Source: Emergencia sp. 1XD21-10
Lineage (GTDB): Bacteria; Bacillota; Clostridia; Peptostreptococcales; Anaerovoracaceae
NCBI RefSeq assembly: GCF_009936045.1
Contig: NZ_QWEQ01000013.1
Location: forward strand, 1 to 64,000
Length of the DNA stretch: 64,000 nt
Reading direction: 5' to 3'
Every line of letters begins with the position of its first letter. Position 1 is the first letter of the stretch. Positions 1 through 8,520 of the stretch are shown here, piece after piece. A model generated the notes under the pieces. It saw only the letters and a list, made by a program, of their open reading frames with translations. It was not told the origin of the DNA and did no database searches. The position numbers and the translations under genes were made by a program.

Positions 1-902
1 AGTTCCAGTGCCACTTCCGGTGCCGTTACATTAATACATGCATTACCCATCATAGACTCCGCAACAAAATCAATCGCGTCCACATAACGCTCATATCTTG
101 CTTTCTTATCTAAAATAGATAACTTGAAATGAGAATTATGATTCGAAAGCTGCTCCGGTATCGTTTTAAAAACAACGGAGGCCCTTTCCTTGTGATTGGT
201 ATCATGCTTTTTTAAATCATCTTCATATAAATCCAAGATATTTCTTTTTACAAAATCAATTTCTTCATAAGTTCTGCCATTTACAAACGCGCTTACTGCC
301 TGTGGCATGCCTCCTACCGCCATATAAGTCCTGAATTTCTGCATAACTTGCCTGTGAATATCCCCACCCAAAGCTTTTTTTCTTTCAAAAGCTTCTTTCA
401 CAACAGAGAATGTAATTTCATCGCCCGTCGACCATAAAAATTCTTCAAAATCCATCGGATACATTTTCAGTTTATACTCCTCCGATGGAATCAAAATATC
501 TTTTACATTCTCCTTAATCGAAATCAATGACCCCGTTTCAATGTAATCATACCTTCCATCTGCAACCAGGTACTTGATTGCCTGTCTTGCTAATGGAAAA
601 AGCTGCACTTCATCGAAAATGATTACGGATTGCTTCGGTTTCAAAGATTTTCCTTTTAAGAGAAATAGATTTCTAAAAAAAGTATCCAAATCGCCTATAT
701 TTTCTTCAAAGTTCCTTAAAATCTCTTTCTTCTCTTTTGCGAAATCGAGTAGAATATAGTCTTCGTATTCACTGCGTGCAAAAGTTTCAGTAATGGTACT
801 CTTTCCAATTCGACGCGCTCCCTCTATTAGAAGTGCACTCTCGCTACCGGACAGTTCTTTCCATTCCATCATTTTCTCGTAAATTTTCCGTTTAAAGACC
901 AT
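1..902 (-). CDS. ATP-binding protein, AAA_14/DUF4143 type (3' end outside window)
   Basis: The gene starts at the ATG complementary to 900-902 and runs off the left edge, leaving about 300 codons without a stop. Seen: a P-loop GARRIGKST at residues 28-36, a Walker-B-like stretch VIIFDEVQL, then a longer C-terminal part that matches the DUF4143 layout. Family knowledge: such ATPases are common, often multicopy, in anaerobic Firmicutes and Bacteroidetes; their role is unknown, and a nuclease-like C-terminal domain has been proposed for relatives. The RBS (GAGGA) lies just upstream of the ATG. The promoter region carries a 25-bp direct repeat (938-995). Family assignment is good; function is not known. 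Confidence 0.8.
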   Translation of the reverse strand, partial: MVFKRKIYEKMMEWKELSGSESALLIEGARRIGKSTITETFARSEYEDYILLDFAKEKKEILRNFEENIGDLDTFFRNLFLLKGKSLKPKQSVIIFDEVQLFPLARQAIKYLVADGRYDYIETGSLISIKENVKDILIPSEEYKLKMYPMDFEEFLWSTGDEITFSVVKEAFERKKALGGDIHRQVMQKFRTYMAVGGMPQAVSAFVNGRTYEEIDFVKRNILDLYEDDLKKHDTNHKERASVVFKTIPEQLSNHNSHFKLSILDKKARYERYVDAIDFVAESMMGNACINVTAPEVALE

Positions 903-924
903 CTCATTCCTCCTCTTTTCCTAC

Positions 925-953
925 ATAATATCACTTTTGTACGAAAATCGCAA
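925..953 (-). promoter_or_regulatory. sigma-70 promoter of the DUF4143 ATPase gene
   Basis: On the minus strand, TTGCGA (complement of 948-953) is followed by 17 bp and TATTAT (complement of 925-930), about 20 bp before the ATG. The -35 box lies inside the first copy of the direct repeat. Confidence 0.55.
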
Positions 954-995
954 ATCTTTTTATCATAAAATGTACGAAAATCAAAAATCTTTTTA
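938..995. repeat. 25-bp direct repeat, two copies 33 bp apart
   Basis: TGTACGAAAATC followed by GCAAATCTTTTTA (938-962) recurs at 971-995 with two mismatches. The 33-bp period is about three helical turns and one copy covers the -35 box, so this is a plausible operator pair for the ATPase gene. No DNA-binding protein was identified for it. Confidence 0.7.
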
Positions 996-1072
996 AATTC
1001 CACCCTGATTTCTCCCTCTCATACCTCTTTCGAAAGCTTAACTACTCCTTCATAATTCACATCATATAGCCC

Positions 1073-1104
1073 AAACGGAGCTGTCCGCACAGACAACTCC
1101 GTTT
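1073..1104 (-). terminator. hairpin downstream of the peptide-transport operon
   Basis: AAACGGAG-c-TGTC pairs with GACA-a-CTCCGTTT across a 6-nt loop, 37 bp after the amidohydrolase stop. The T-run is better on the plus side (TTTTAT), so it is at best a modest terminator for the leftward operon. Confidence 0.5.
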
Positions 1105-1140
1105 TATATTCTTACCTTCTATGCACTTTTCAATCAAAAT

Positions 1141-2292
1141 TTACGCCCGGTACATTTCCTTTCCCCTGACGTAAACTCGTTTTGGCTTCGCCTGCAGATC
1201 AAGCGGGTGTTTATCCCAAATGACAACATCGCCATCAAGACCGGCAGCCAGTCTGCCTTTTCGCTCTGCAATTCCCAATATATCGGCAGGATTGCAGGTG
1301 ATACAGCGAAGGGCATCTGCCTCAGACAGTCCATTTCTCATATACATGGCGGCAAGCCAGTTGAGAGATTCCTGCGGCGTCACATTGTGATCCGTAGTCA
1401 CTGCAACCTTAACCCCTGCATTGACTAAAACCGCTGCAGTATCAAAGGACTTGTTTCTAAGCTCATATTTAGATTTGGAACCAAAGGTCGGCCCTACGAT
1501 GGCAGGATAGCCTGATTTTGCAATATGCTCTGCAATCAGGTGCCCGTCAGTGCAGTGATCTAAAGTCGCACGAACTCCAAACTCCTTGCAGATTCGAATT
1601 GCCGTACAGATATCATCAGAGCGGTGGCAGTGAGCTTTGATTGGAATTTCACCATCGATGACCCGAACCATTGCTTCCATGCCCAGGTCAATCTTAAAGT
1701 GATCACCCTTTTTCAATGCCTCTTCTTTTTCCGCCTTATAGTCAACAGCGTCCTGCAGACATTCCCGCAGCATAAATGCCACTGAAGCCCTGGTGTTAGG
1801 CTGCTTTCCTCTGCGTCCAAAATCTCTCGGATTTTCCCCAAAGGCACACTTCATACCCGCATCGGAAACCAAAACCATGTCATCAACAATCAAAGAACCG
1901 TTATTTTCTACGATAACCGCAGTCCCTGCTACAACACCGCCGCTGCCAAAGCCTGTGCACATGGTTGTAACGCCGCCGGTCAAGGCTTCTGCAAAAGCCA
2001 CATCGCCCGGAAAAAGTGCATCAATAGAACGCATTTCCGGCGTTACCGGTTCGTTTTCGCAGATATCATCGCCTTCCCACTGGATACCTTCTTCATACAT
2101 ACCGATATGGGAGTGGGCTTCGATGAGTCCCGGCGTCACAAAACAGCCGGCGGCGTCGATGATTTCCTCATCGACGCCACCCATGATATTTGCACCGATT
2201 TCAGCGATTTTCTCACCTTCTAATCGAATATCCAGCTGCTCAAAAATGCCAGGTTCATCTAAAAACAATTTAGCATTTTTAATAATCATCAT
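1141..2292 (-). CDS. Amidohydrolase, imidazolonepropionase-like metal-dependent hydrolase
   Basis: A 383-residue TIM-barrel amidohydrolase. Metal-binding signatures are visible in order: AHSHIG at 59-64, KAHCHR with His221/His223, LDHCTDGH near 244-251 and the catalytic-type TTDHN at 299-303. The C-terminus has the usual small beta-domain ending (GDVVIWDKHPLDL). Substrate is unknown; cytoplasmic cleavage of a cyclic amide or N-acyl/dipeptide-like compound is the family range. It follows the ABC ATPase stop directly (GAGGAGTAAATGATG), so it is the last gene of the peptide-uptake operon and probably acts on an imported compound. The start could be either ATG of the ATGATG pair (2292 or 2289). 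Confidence 0.85.
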   Translation of the reverse strand: MMIIKNAKLFLDEPGIFEQLDIRLEGEKIAEIGANIMGGVDEEIIDAAGCFVTPGLIEAHSHIGMYEEGIQWEGDDICENEPVTPEMRSIDALFPGDVAFAEALTGGVTTMCTGFGSGGVVAGTAVIVENNGSLIVDDMVLVSDAGMKCAFGENPRDFGRRGKQPNTRASVAFMLRECLQDAVDYKAEKEEALKKGDHFKIDLGMEAMVRVIDGEIPIKAHCHRSDDICTAIRICKEFGVRATLDHCTDGHLIAEHIAKSGYPAIVGPTFGSKSKYELRNKSFDTAAVLVNAGVKVAVTTDHNVTPQESLNWLAAMYMRNGLSEADALRCITCNPADILGIAERKGRLAAGLDGDVVIWDKHPLDLQAKPKRVYVRGKEMYRA

Positions 2293-3249
2293 TTACTCCT
2301 CATATAGTACGCAGGCAACCTGATGCTCAGTCCCTACATTTGTCAGTTCCAGATTTCTGCCCGTACACTTTTCCGTCGCATAAGGACAGCGAGTCGCAAA
2401 CCGGCAGCCCGGCTTCGGATCAATTGGACTTGTGATTTCACCCTTAATCAACTCTCTCGGCTTTCCTCTGTACGCTAGATCCGGAATCGGAATGGCAGAC
2501 AGAAGCGCCTTGGTGTACGGGTGCTTCGGATCATCAAAGAGTTCCTGCGACGGTGCGTATTCAACAACCTGCCCCAGATACATCACTGCAATATGGGTGG
2601 AAATGTGACGTACGACCGAAAGGTCATGGGTGATGAACATGTAAGTCAGCCCCATGGAATCCTGCAAATCCATCATCAGATTGAGAACCTGTGCCTGAAT
2701 GGATACATCCAGTGCAGATACTGGCTCATCGCAGACGATAAAGCTCGGGTTCAGCGCCAGAGCTCTTGCTACACCAATACGCTGACGGCGGCCGCCGTCC
2801 AGTTCGTGTGGGTAGCTGTTAGCAAGCCTTCTTGCAAGTCCTACTGTATCCATCAGCTCCAGAATTCTCTGATCCTTTGCCGCCTTATCCTTGTAAATAT
2901 GATTTACCTTCAGCGGTTCCTCGATAATCTGGCTGACTGACATTCTCGGATTCAAGCTGGCATAAGGATCCTGGAAGATAATCTGCATTTCGGAACGCAT
3001 TTTCTTCATATCGGAAGCGCCCAGCTTCTGAATGTCCTTGCCTTCGTAAAGCACGCTACCCGATGTTGCAGGCAGCAGTCTCAGTATGGTTCTTCCAAGG
3101 GTACTTTTTCCGCAGCCGGATTCGCCTACTACGCCCAAAGTATGTCCTCGCTCAATGCTGATGTTGACATCATCTACCGCATGAAGCATGCCGGAACCTG
3201 TCTTAAAATATTTCTTTAAATGTTTCGTTTCAATCAGTGGTGTTCCCAT
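2293..3249 (-). CDS. Oligopeptide/dipeptide ABC transporter ATPase, OppF/DppF type
   Basis: A 318-residue ABC ATPase of a peptide importer. Seen: Walker A GESGCGKST near residues 42-50, signature LDGGRRQR (the variant common in clostridial OppF/DppF), Walker B FIVCDEPVSALD, and the C-terminal oligo_HPY cysteine motif (CRFATRCPYATEKC) typical of peptide/nickel transporters. I prefer the ATG at 3249 because AGGTGAG lies 7 bp upstream; a GTG at 3261 would overlap the upstream gene. It is separated by one base from the preceding ATPase gene, so the two are probably translationally coupled and form the heterodimeric motor. Confidence 0.92.
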   Translation of the reverse strand: MGTPLIETKHLKKYFKTGSGMLHAVDDVNISIERGHTLGVVGESGCGKSTLGRTILRLLPATSGSVLYEGKDIQKLGASDMKKMRSEMQIIFQDPYASLNPRMSVSQIIEEPLKVNHIYKDKAAKDQRILELMDTVGLARRLANSYPHELDGGRRQRIGVARALALNPSFIVCDEPVSALDVSIQAQVLNLMMDLQDSMGLTYMFITHDLSVVRHISTHIAVMYLGQVVEYAPSQELFDDPKHPYTKALLSAIPIPDLAYRGKPRELIKGEITSPIDPKPGCRFATRCPYATEKCTGRNLELTNVGTEHQVACVLYEE

Positions 3250-3250
3250 G

Positions 3251-4261
3251 TTAAATCTCACCTGCCTTTAATTTTTCGTAAAGGTGGCATCTGATAGAAT
3301 GACTTCCTTCAGTGAACACCTCCGGCGCCTTGCTCTTGCAGATTTCCTCGCAATGTTTGCATCTTGGATGGAACTTGCAGCCGCCCGGCAAATCCATCGG
3401 ATCAGGCATCAGACCGTCTACCGGTTTTAAGCGGTTTGAGCTTCCCTGCAGACTCGGCAGAGATCCGAAGAGTCCTTTGGTATAAGGGTGGTGCGGTTTT
3501 TCAAAGTCAAAGATATCATATACGCTGCCGATTTCGATGATTTCTCCTGCATACATGATGGCTACATTGTCGCACATCTGACATACGATGCCCAAATCGT
3601 GGGTAATCATAATCATGGAAGTGTTCAACTCTTCCTTCAGGTTACTCATCATATCCAGTACCTGATTCTGTACGGTTACGTCAAGGGCTGTGGTCGGTTC
3701 ATCTGCAAGGAGCAGCATCGGATCGCACACCAGCGCCATGGCGATGACAACGCGCTGTTTCATACCGCCGGAAAACTGGTGCGGATATTCATATTTTCTG
3801 TCTTCTGTGATGCCAACTAGCTTCAATACTTCGTCTACACGGGCTTCTACCTGTTCATCGGAAAGCTCCGGGTGATGGGTTTCGATGGCTTCGGCGATCT
3901 GGTCACCTACGGTCAGTACCGGATTCAGCGAGGTCATCGGGTCCTGGAAAATCATACTGATATGGCTTCCTCTGATATCACGCATTTCATCTTCTGAATA
4001 CTGTACCAGGTCTTTTCCTTCAAACTCGATTTTTCCTCTGCTGATGTTGCCTACTTTCTGCGGCAGCAGCTTCAGGATGGAAAGGGCTGTCGTTGTTTTT
4101 CCCGCGCCGGTTTCCCCTACCAGTCCAAAGGTTTCCCCTCTCTTAATCTGGAATGAAATTCCATTGACGGCATAGGCGGTTCCATCGCTGGTATCATACT
4201 GTACGTGTAAATCCTCAACGTTCAGGAGGATGTCGTTGTTCTTGTTTTCCATGTTTTCCAT
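3251..4261 (-). CDS. Oligopeptide/dipeptide ABC transporter ATPase, OppD/DppD type
   Basis: A 336-residue ABC ATPase. Walker [10 protein letters not shown] at 49-57, signature FSGGMKQRV, Walker [13 protein letters not shown] and the C-terminal cysteine motif [14 protein letters not shown] identify the D-type ATPase of a peptide importer. The ATG at 4261 follows an AGGAGGAG ribosome site at 5-bp spacing. It lies between the permease and the second ATPase gene in a five-gene importer set. Substrate (peptide versus other solute) cannot be read from sequence alone. Confidence 0.93.
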   Translation of the reverse strand: MENMENKNNDILLNVEDLHVQYDTSDGTAYAVNGISFQIKRGETFGLVGETGAGKTTTALSILKLLPQKVGNISRGKIEFEGKDLVQYSEDEMRDIRGSHISMIFQDPMTSLNPVLTVGDQIAEAIETHHPELSDEQVEARVDEVLKLVGITEDRKYEYPHQFSGGMKQRVVIAMALVCDPMLLLADEPTTALDVTVQNQVLDMMSNLKEELNTSMIMITHDLGIVCQMCDNVAIMYAGEIIEIGSVYDIFDFEKPHHPYTKGLFGSLPSLQGSSNRLKPVDGLMPDPMDLPGGCKFHPRCKHCEEICKSKAPEVFTEGSHSIRCHLYEKLKAGEI

Positions 4262-4273
4262 ACTGTCTCCTCC

Positions 4274-5173
4274 TTAGTCTTTCAGGGTCGGGTCAATCGC
4301 ATCGCGCAGTGCATCGCCCAAAAGGTTCAATGCCAGTACGGTTACTACAATTGCGATACCCGGGAATATTACCTGATGAGGGAAATAACGAATCTGTGCC
4401 TGCGCTTCACTGAGCATTGCGCCCCATTCCGGTGCAGGTGGCATAACACCAAGTCCCAGATAGCTCAGTCCGGAGGCCGCGATGATTACATATCCTACGC
4501 CCAGGGTCGCCTGTACAATCAGTGCTGCCAGGGTATTTGGGAAGATGTGCTGTGCCATAATGTGTATGCTGCTTCCACCGACTGCCACAGAGGCTTCTAC
4601 GAATTCGTTGTCTCTGATGGAAAGTACGGAAGAGCGGATGATTCTCGCATAGCCCGGTATATCTCCAAGGGCGATGGCGATGATCAGGTTTGCGAAGTTC
4701 GGTCCCAGTGCGGACACTACTGCGATTGCCATCAGTGTGGACGGAATGGCAATGAATACGTCGGTTAAACGCATGATGATGTTGTCGGTTTTTCCGCCGA
4801 AGTATCCTGCGATACAGCCCAGAATACTACCTACTGAAAGGCTGATAATGGTGGCTGAAAATCCGATAAACAGGGAATATCTGGCTCCGTATACGATACG
4901 GTTAAAGATATCTCGTCCCAGGTCATCTGTTCCAAACAGATGCGCCAGGGAAGGTGTCTGCAGTTTGTTTGGGATATCCTGGTTGATGACCTGTGTCTCG
5001 TAATCCAGGAAAATCATTCCATAAAGACACATCAGTACGATGATGGCAAGCATCACAAGGCCTATGATGGTCTTGTTGTTTCTGATAAATCTTCTGCCTA
5101 CGTCCTGCCAGAAGCTGCGGCTTTCCTGCACTTCCAGCGCCAGTTCCAGGTTTTTAGCTTTGCGGTTGAACAT
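4274..5173 (-). CDS. Peptide ABC transporter permease, DppC/OppC type
   Basis: A 299-residue inner-membrane permease with a hydrophobic N-terminal helix after a short basic/amphipathic lead, then the six-helix permease core with the EAA-type cytoplasmic loop (EFVEASVAVGGSSIHIMAQHIFPN). The open frame extends to 5257, but AAGGAGA immediately precedes the ATG at 5173 and the longer N-terminus (rich in Arg/Glu) is an overlap artefact. The gene overlaps the end of the upstream permease gene by 20 bp, a typical DppB-DppC arrangement. Confidence 0.92.
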   Translation of the reverse strand: MFNRKAKNLELALEVQESRSFWQDVGRRFIRNNKTIIGLVMLAIIVLMCLYGMIFLDYETQVINQDIPNKLQTPSLAHLFGTDDLGRDIFNRIVYGARYSLFIGFSATIISLSVGSILGCIAGYFGGKTDNIIMRLTDVFIAIPSTLMAIAVVSALGPNFANLIIAIALGDIPGYARIIRSSVLSIRDNEFVEASVAVGGSSIHIMAQHIFPNTLAALIVQATLGVGYVIIAASGLSYLGLGVMPPAPEWGAMLSEAQAQIRYFPHQVIFPGIAIVVTVLALNLLGDALRDAIDPTLKD

Positions 5174-6143
5174 TACTAGTCTCCTTTCTTCTGGTCTTTC
5201 TTCTCGTCTTATTCTTAAATCCGTACTGCGCTTTGATTCTAGGGTCGATGAACGCATAGGATATGTCTACGATCAGGGTGATGACGCTGAACAGAAGGGA
5301 CATGAACAGTACGCATCCCATGACCAGCGGTACGTCTTTGGAACGAACGGAAAGCAGGGTCAGTGTTCCGACGCCGCTCATGCCGAATACGGTTTCTGTG
5401 ATGACTGAGCCGCCCAGTGCCCATCCAAAGTTTACGCCCATTGTCGTTACAACTGGAAGCAGTGCGTTTCTGATTGCGTGTTTCCAGATGATTTTGTTTT
5501 CTTTTACGCCTTTTGCTCTTGCGGTTCTCATGTAGTCTGAACGCAGGGTTTCCAGCATGCTGGATCGTGTCATTCTCATGATCTGTGCTACCGATAAAAG
5601 CGCTACGGTAAATGCCGGCAGGATAAAGCAGGCGAAGGAATCTGAACCTGTTGCCGGAAGCAAGTTTAGCCCTACCGCAAAGGCAAGCATCAAAAGCATG
5701 CCCAGCCAGAAGGACGGCATGGCTGTAAAGATCAGCGCGACTATGGTAAACACGTTATCTGCTATGGAATTTTTCTTGATTGCTATGTATACCCCCAGGG
5801 GTATGGATATGACTGATGTCAGAAAAATATCCAGCACTGCAAGCAGCAGTGTGGTTGGGAATCGCTCTGCAATTTCGCTGACTACGCTGCCTCCTGTTCT
5901 GTAGGAGGTTCCCATATCGCCCTGTACCAGGTCAATCATATAGTTGACGTATTTTACTGGAAGTGGGTCGTTATATCCCAGTTCGTCATTGAGCTTGTCT
6001 ATGGCTTCCTGCGTGGCTCGCTCTCCCAGTATCAGTCTCGCCGGGTTTCCCGGTGTCAGCGAGATGATGGTAAAGATGATGATCGAGATACCTATCAGTA
6101 CCGGTATCATCATTACCAGTCTCTTTAAGATATATTTATACAT
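5154..6143 (-). CDS. Peptide ABC transporter permease, DppB/OppB type
   Basis: A 329-residue permease starting MYKYILKRLVMMIPVLIGIS, the standard N-terminal membrane helix of DppB/OppB proteins, followed by a periplasmic-side loop (TPGNPA) and the transporter core with the EAA loop (LRSDYMRTARAKGVKENKIIWKHAIRN). The C-terminus is lysine/arginine rich (KNKTRRKTRRKE), unlike most relatives, and overlaps the next permease gene. It forms the channel with the DppC-type protein. Confidence 0.92.
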   Translation of the reverse strand: MYKYILKRLVMMIPVLIGISIIIFTIISLTPGNPARLILGERATQEAIDKLNDELGYNDPLPVKYVNYMIDLVQGDMGTSYRTGGSVVSEIAERFPTTLLLAVLDIFLTSVISIPLGVYIAIKKNSIADNVFTIVALIFTAMPSFWLGMLLMLAFAVGLNLLPATGSDSFACFILPAFTVALLSVAQIMRMTRSSMLETLRSDYMRTARAKGVKENKIIWKHAIRNALLPVVTTMGVNFGWALGGSVITETVFGMSGVGTLTLLSVRSKDVPLVMGCVLFMSLLFSVITLIVDISYAFIDPRIKAQYGFKNKTRRKTRRKETSNVQPQS

Positions 6144-6166
6144 AAGTTCACTCCGTAAAATACAAG

Positions 6167-6200
6167 ATGCCGGACCGCATCCTGCCGAAGGGTCCGGCGT
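6167..6200 (-). other. Intercistronic hairpin between binding-protein and permease genes
   Basis: GCCGGACC (6169-6176) pairs with GGTCCGGC (6191-6198) across a 14-nt loop between the lipoprotein gene and the first permease gene. There is no long U-tract. Such hairpins typically stabilise the upstream binding-protein mRNA or attenuate downstream expression, so the lipoprotein is probably made in excess. That role is inference. Confidence 0.65.
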
Positions 6201-6231
6201 TTCTTCTTCTAGTTTGATTTACTTGTCTTTT

Positions 6232-7749
6232 TTATTTCCATGCGTAGTCGTATACGTAGTAGAATCCGCATGGAGGAATATCAACGCCTGTCAGGTTGGA
6301 GTTGTGTGCTGCAGCGTCTACTCTCCAGTAAAGCGGAACGTAAGGTGCTGCGGTCTGATAAATTTCTTCCAGTTCTGCGTAGATAGCGGCTCTCTTATCA
6401 GGATCGCTTTCTACACGACCGTCTGCCAGAAGCTTATCAGTCTCTGCATCACCGAATCCAGTATAGTTACCAGACATATCGTCTTTCTTATACAGAGAAT
6501 AGTAACCAACATCTGGGTCCATAACAACGTAGGACCAGCCCATAATCATCATTTCGTAATCCAGATTTTCAAGATCGTCCCAGAACTTACCGGTTTCGAT
6601 GATATTGATTGTTAAGTCGATACCAATCTGAGCCAGGTCGGATTTGATAATCTGTGCGTGGGTGCTGCGGTTTTCAGGAATACTCATGGAAATCTTGAAT
6701 CCATTTTCGTATCCTGCTTCCTTCATCAGCTTCTTCGCTTCTTCAACATCGTAAGGCAGCGGATTGAAATCCGGATCATAGCCTAAAACGCCTTCAGCGA
6801 TGAAAGTGTTGGTCGGAGTTCCGTAACCGTTCAGTGCGCCATCAATCATATTCTGCTTGTTGATGCATTTTGCGATAGCCTGACGAACTCTTACGTCGCT
6901 CAGTTCTTTTACGTTAGTGTTCATACCGATAAAGTAGAACGCAGTGGACGGTTTCTGCAGTAATGTGATACCGTCTTTTTCTTCCAGTGCCTTAATGTCA
7001 GCTTCTGAAACATTGAGAGACAGGTCGATTTCGCCGCTTTCCAGTGCCATTGTTGCAGTGCTGGAGTTCGGGATAATCTTATAAGTCAAGTTCTTAATGC
7101 TAGGTTCACCCTGATAGTATCCGTCATATGCTTCAAATTCAATCTTGTCACCCTGTGCCCAGTTCTTGAACTTAAAAGGACCAGAACCAATCGGGCTCTT
7201 GGACATATCTACTTCGCCGCCTTCTTTGTAGAAGTCTTCTTTTACAACCTGAGAATAAGTTGTACAAAGTGCGAGGAACGGTGCATATGCGTACTGCAGT
7301 GTAACTTCTACTGTCTTTTCATCCACGACTTTAACGGAATCGATAAAGTTCATGTACGGTCCGGTGTAGGAGGATTCTGCAGCAGCTTCCAGTGAATATT
7401 TTACATCTTCTGCTGTAATTGGATCTCCATTGTGGAAAGTTGCGTCCGTTCTGATTGTGAACGTATACACCAGTCCATCATCGGAAATTTTCCATTCTTC
7501 TGCCAGCGCAGGAACGATTTCACCATCGTTAGTCATACGAACCAGTGGTTCATATACGTTAGACAGAATGGACATTGTCAATGTATCATTGATACGGAGC
7601 GGGTCAAGTGCTACAGCGTCCGCATCAATACCGATGGTCAGAGAATCTTTTGCTTCTCCGCCGCCACCATTATCGCCGCCACCGCAGCTTGCTGTCGTGA
7701 AGAGAAGGGCTGCAACCATCAGTACAGCAATTAATTTCTTCATTTTCAT
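6232..7749 (-). CDS. Peptide ABC transporter substrate-binding lipoprotein (SBP_bac_5)
   Basis: A 505-residue extracellular binding protein. Seen: a lipoprotein signal peptide with basic start MKMKK, hydrophobic core and lipobox ending at Cys22 (TTASC), then a Gly-rich linker (GGGDNGGGG). The mature part has the family pattern YEPLVRMTNDGEIVPALAEEWKIS, TFHNGDPITAEDVKYSLE and the C-terminal APYVPLYW. The protein is lipid-anchored outside the membrane and delivers peptides, or possibly nickel or another small solute, to the permease. It is the first gene of the operon, with an AAGGAAG ribosome site and a sigma-70 promoter at 7801-7829. Confidence 0.93.
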   Translation of the reverse strand: MKMKKLIAVLMVAALLFTTASCGGGDNGGGGEAKDSLTIGIDADAVALDPLRINDTLTMSILSNVYEPLVRMTNDGEIVPALAEEWKISDDGLVYTFTIRTDATFHNGDPITAEDVKYSLEAAAESSYTGPYMNFIDSVKVVDEKTVEVTLQYAYAPFLALCTTYSQVVKEDFYKEGGEVDMSKSPIGSGPFKFKNWAQGDKIEFEAYDGYYQGEPSIKNLTYKIIPNSSTATMALESGEIDLSLNVSEADIKALEEKDGITLLQKPSTAFYFIGMNTNVKELSDVRVRQAIAKCINKQNMIDGALNGYGTPTNTFIAEGVLGYDPDFNPLPYDVEEAKKLMKEAGYENGFKISMSIPENRSTHAQIIKSDLAQIGIDLTINIIETGKFWDDLENLDYEMMIMGWSYVVMDPDVGYYSLYKKDDMSGNYTGFGDAETDKLLADGRVESDPDKRAAIYAELEEIYQTAAPYVPLYWRVDAAAHNSNLTGVDIPPCGFYYVYDYAWK

Positions 7750-7800
7750 AATACTGTCTTCCTTTCATTTTTCTTTAGCCATTTAAAGTAATGTGAGACT

Positions 7801-7829
7801 ATTTTAACATTTTTTTGTATTAAAATCAA
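7801..7829 (-). promoter_or_regulatory. sigma-70 promoter of the peptide-transport operon
   Basis: Minus strand TTGATT (complement of 7824-7829), 17-bp spacer, TAAAAT (complement of 7801-7806), about 50 bp before the lipoprotein start. Confidence 0.6.
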
Positions 7830-7920
7830 TTCACTACTTCTCCTGACCTCACAAAAGTACTATTTTCCCTATGTATTTTCCCATTTTACCAAAATATTTT
7901 ATTCAGTTTTGGTCATATTT

Positions 7921-7931
7921 TGTGGTATAAT
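7921..7931 (+). promoter_or_regulatory. Extended -10 promoter ahead of the c-di-AMP receptor gene
   Basis: TGTGGTATAAT contains TG-n-TATAAT with no good -35 box. The near-identical TGGTATAATAA recurs at 8021-8031, closer to the start codon, so one of the two, or both, may be used. Confidence 0.5.
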
Positions 7932-7939
7932 AACCTCAC

Positions 7940-8022
7940 GGCGCAAATAAAATCAAAGATTTTGACGCCTGAGAGAACATTGAATCATGGCTTGCGACTC
8001 TATATTTAGAGGTTTCGCCATG
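7940..8022 (+). promoter_or_regulatory. Structured 5' leader of the c-di-AMP receptor gene (two hairpins)
   Basis: If transcription starts near 7938, the leader folds into hairpin 1 (GGCG 7940-7943 with CGCC 7966-7969, inner AAAATC/GATTTT) and hairpin 2 (CATGGC 7986-7991 with GCCATG 8017-8022, inner CTCTA/TAGAG). I do not recognise a known riboswitch class. The rest of the 7750-8058 intergenic region holds only the two divergent promoters. Confidence 0.5.
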
Positions 8023-8058
8023 GTATAATAAATCAAGAATCAATTGGGAGGTAGACTA

Positions 8059-8412
8059 ATGAAAGAAAAAGAACAGCAAAAGTTAATTATGGCTGTATTA
8101 AACGGAGATGACTATGAGGACACCATTCATGATTTAACACAGAACGGATTTTTCGTCACTGTACTTAACTCTTCCGGTGGTTTTTTTCGCAAAAAGAATG
8201 TAACAATTATGATTGGTACTGACGAGTCTAAGTGTGCAGAAGTTTTAGAAATACTCAAGGTTAACGCCGGTGTGCGTGAAAAGACCACCTATCAAAACGT
8301 GACTGCGCCAGGATGCGAACAGATGAGTCTGGTTCCGCCAATTCCTATTAAAAAGCCTGCAGGCGGCATAACCGTATTCATCATGGATTTATGCAGTATT
8401 GAGAAATTCTAA
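8059..8412 (+). CDS. Cyclic-di-AMP receptor, DarA/PstA family
   Basis: A 117-residue PII-like protein. The pattern LIMAVLNGDD, LTQNGFFVTVLNSSGGFFRKKNVTIMIG, then AGGITVFIMDL near the end matches DarA/PstA c-di-AMP receptors (about 109 residues): the TGGF-like loop (SSGGFF) and the FVT/FRVT strand are conserved. These cytosolic trimers bind c-di-AMP and relay osmotic or cell-wall stress by partners that are poorly known. The ATG at 8059 is chosen over an upstream TTG because GGGAGG lies 8 bp ahead. Possible functional context: KtrA/KtrB, also c-di-AMP-controlled in relatives, lie in the same window but far away. Confidence 0.85.
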   Translation: MKEKEQQKLIMAVLNGDDYEDTIHDLTQNGFFVTVLNSSGGFFRKKNVTIMIGTDESKCAEVLEILKVNAGVREKTTYQNVTAPGCEQMSLVPPIPIKKPAGGITVFIMDLCSIEKF

Positions 8413-8427
8413 ATTTCAACATGTATC

Positions 8428-8490
8428 TTCGATTGATAAGCACACACTTTTAAGAAGTCCGACTTCCCCAACGTGTCCTTTTCAATCGAA
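8428..8490 (+). promoter_or_regulatory. Long hairpin leader upstream of the MetH-activation-like gene
   Basis: TTCGATTG (8428-8435) pairs perfectly with CAATCGAA (8483-8490), ACAC with GTGT (8473-8476), around a central GAAGTC-c-GACTTC dyad, ending 30 bp before the next start codon. It may be a cis-regulatory RNA or a processing site; I do not recognise its class. Confidence 0.45.
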
Positions 8491-8520
8491 AATACCAGTA
8501 AATTAAGAGAGGTGATTTCC

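Noticed and set aside
7940-8022. ydaO-type c-di-AMP, TPP or fluoride riboswitch
   Set aside because: The conserved cores of these classes that I know are not visible in the leader; only generic hairpins are seen.
8044-8058. Upstream TTG start for the c-di-AMP receptor
   Set aside because: The GGGAGG ribosome site lies inside this extension and points to the ATG at 8059.
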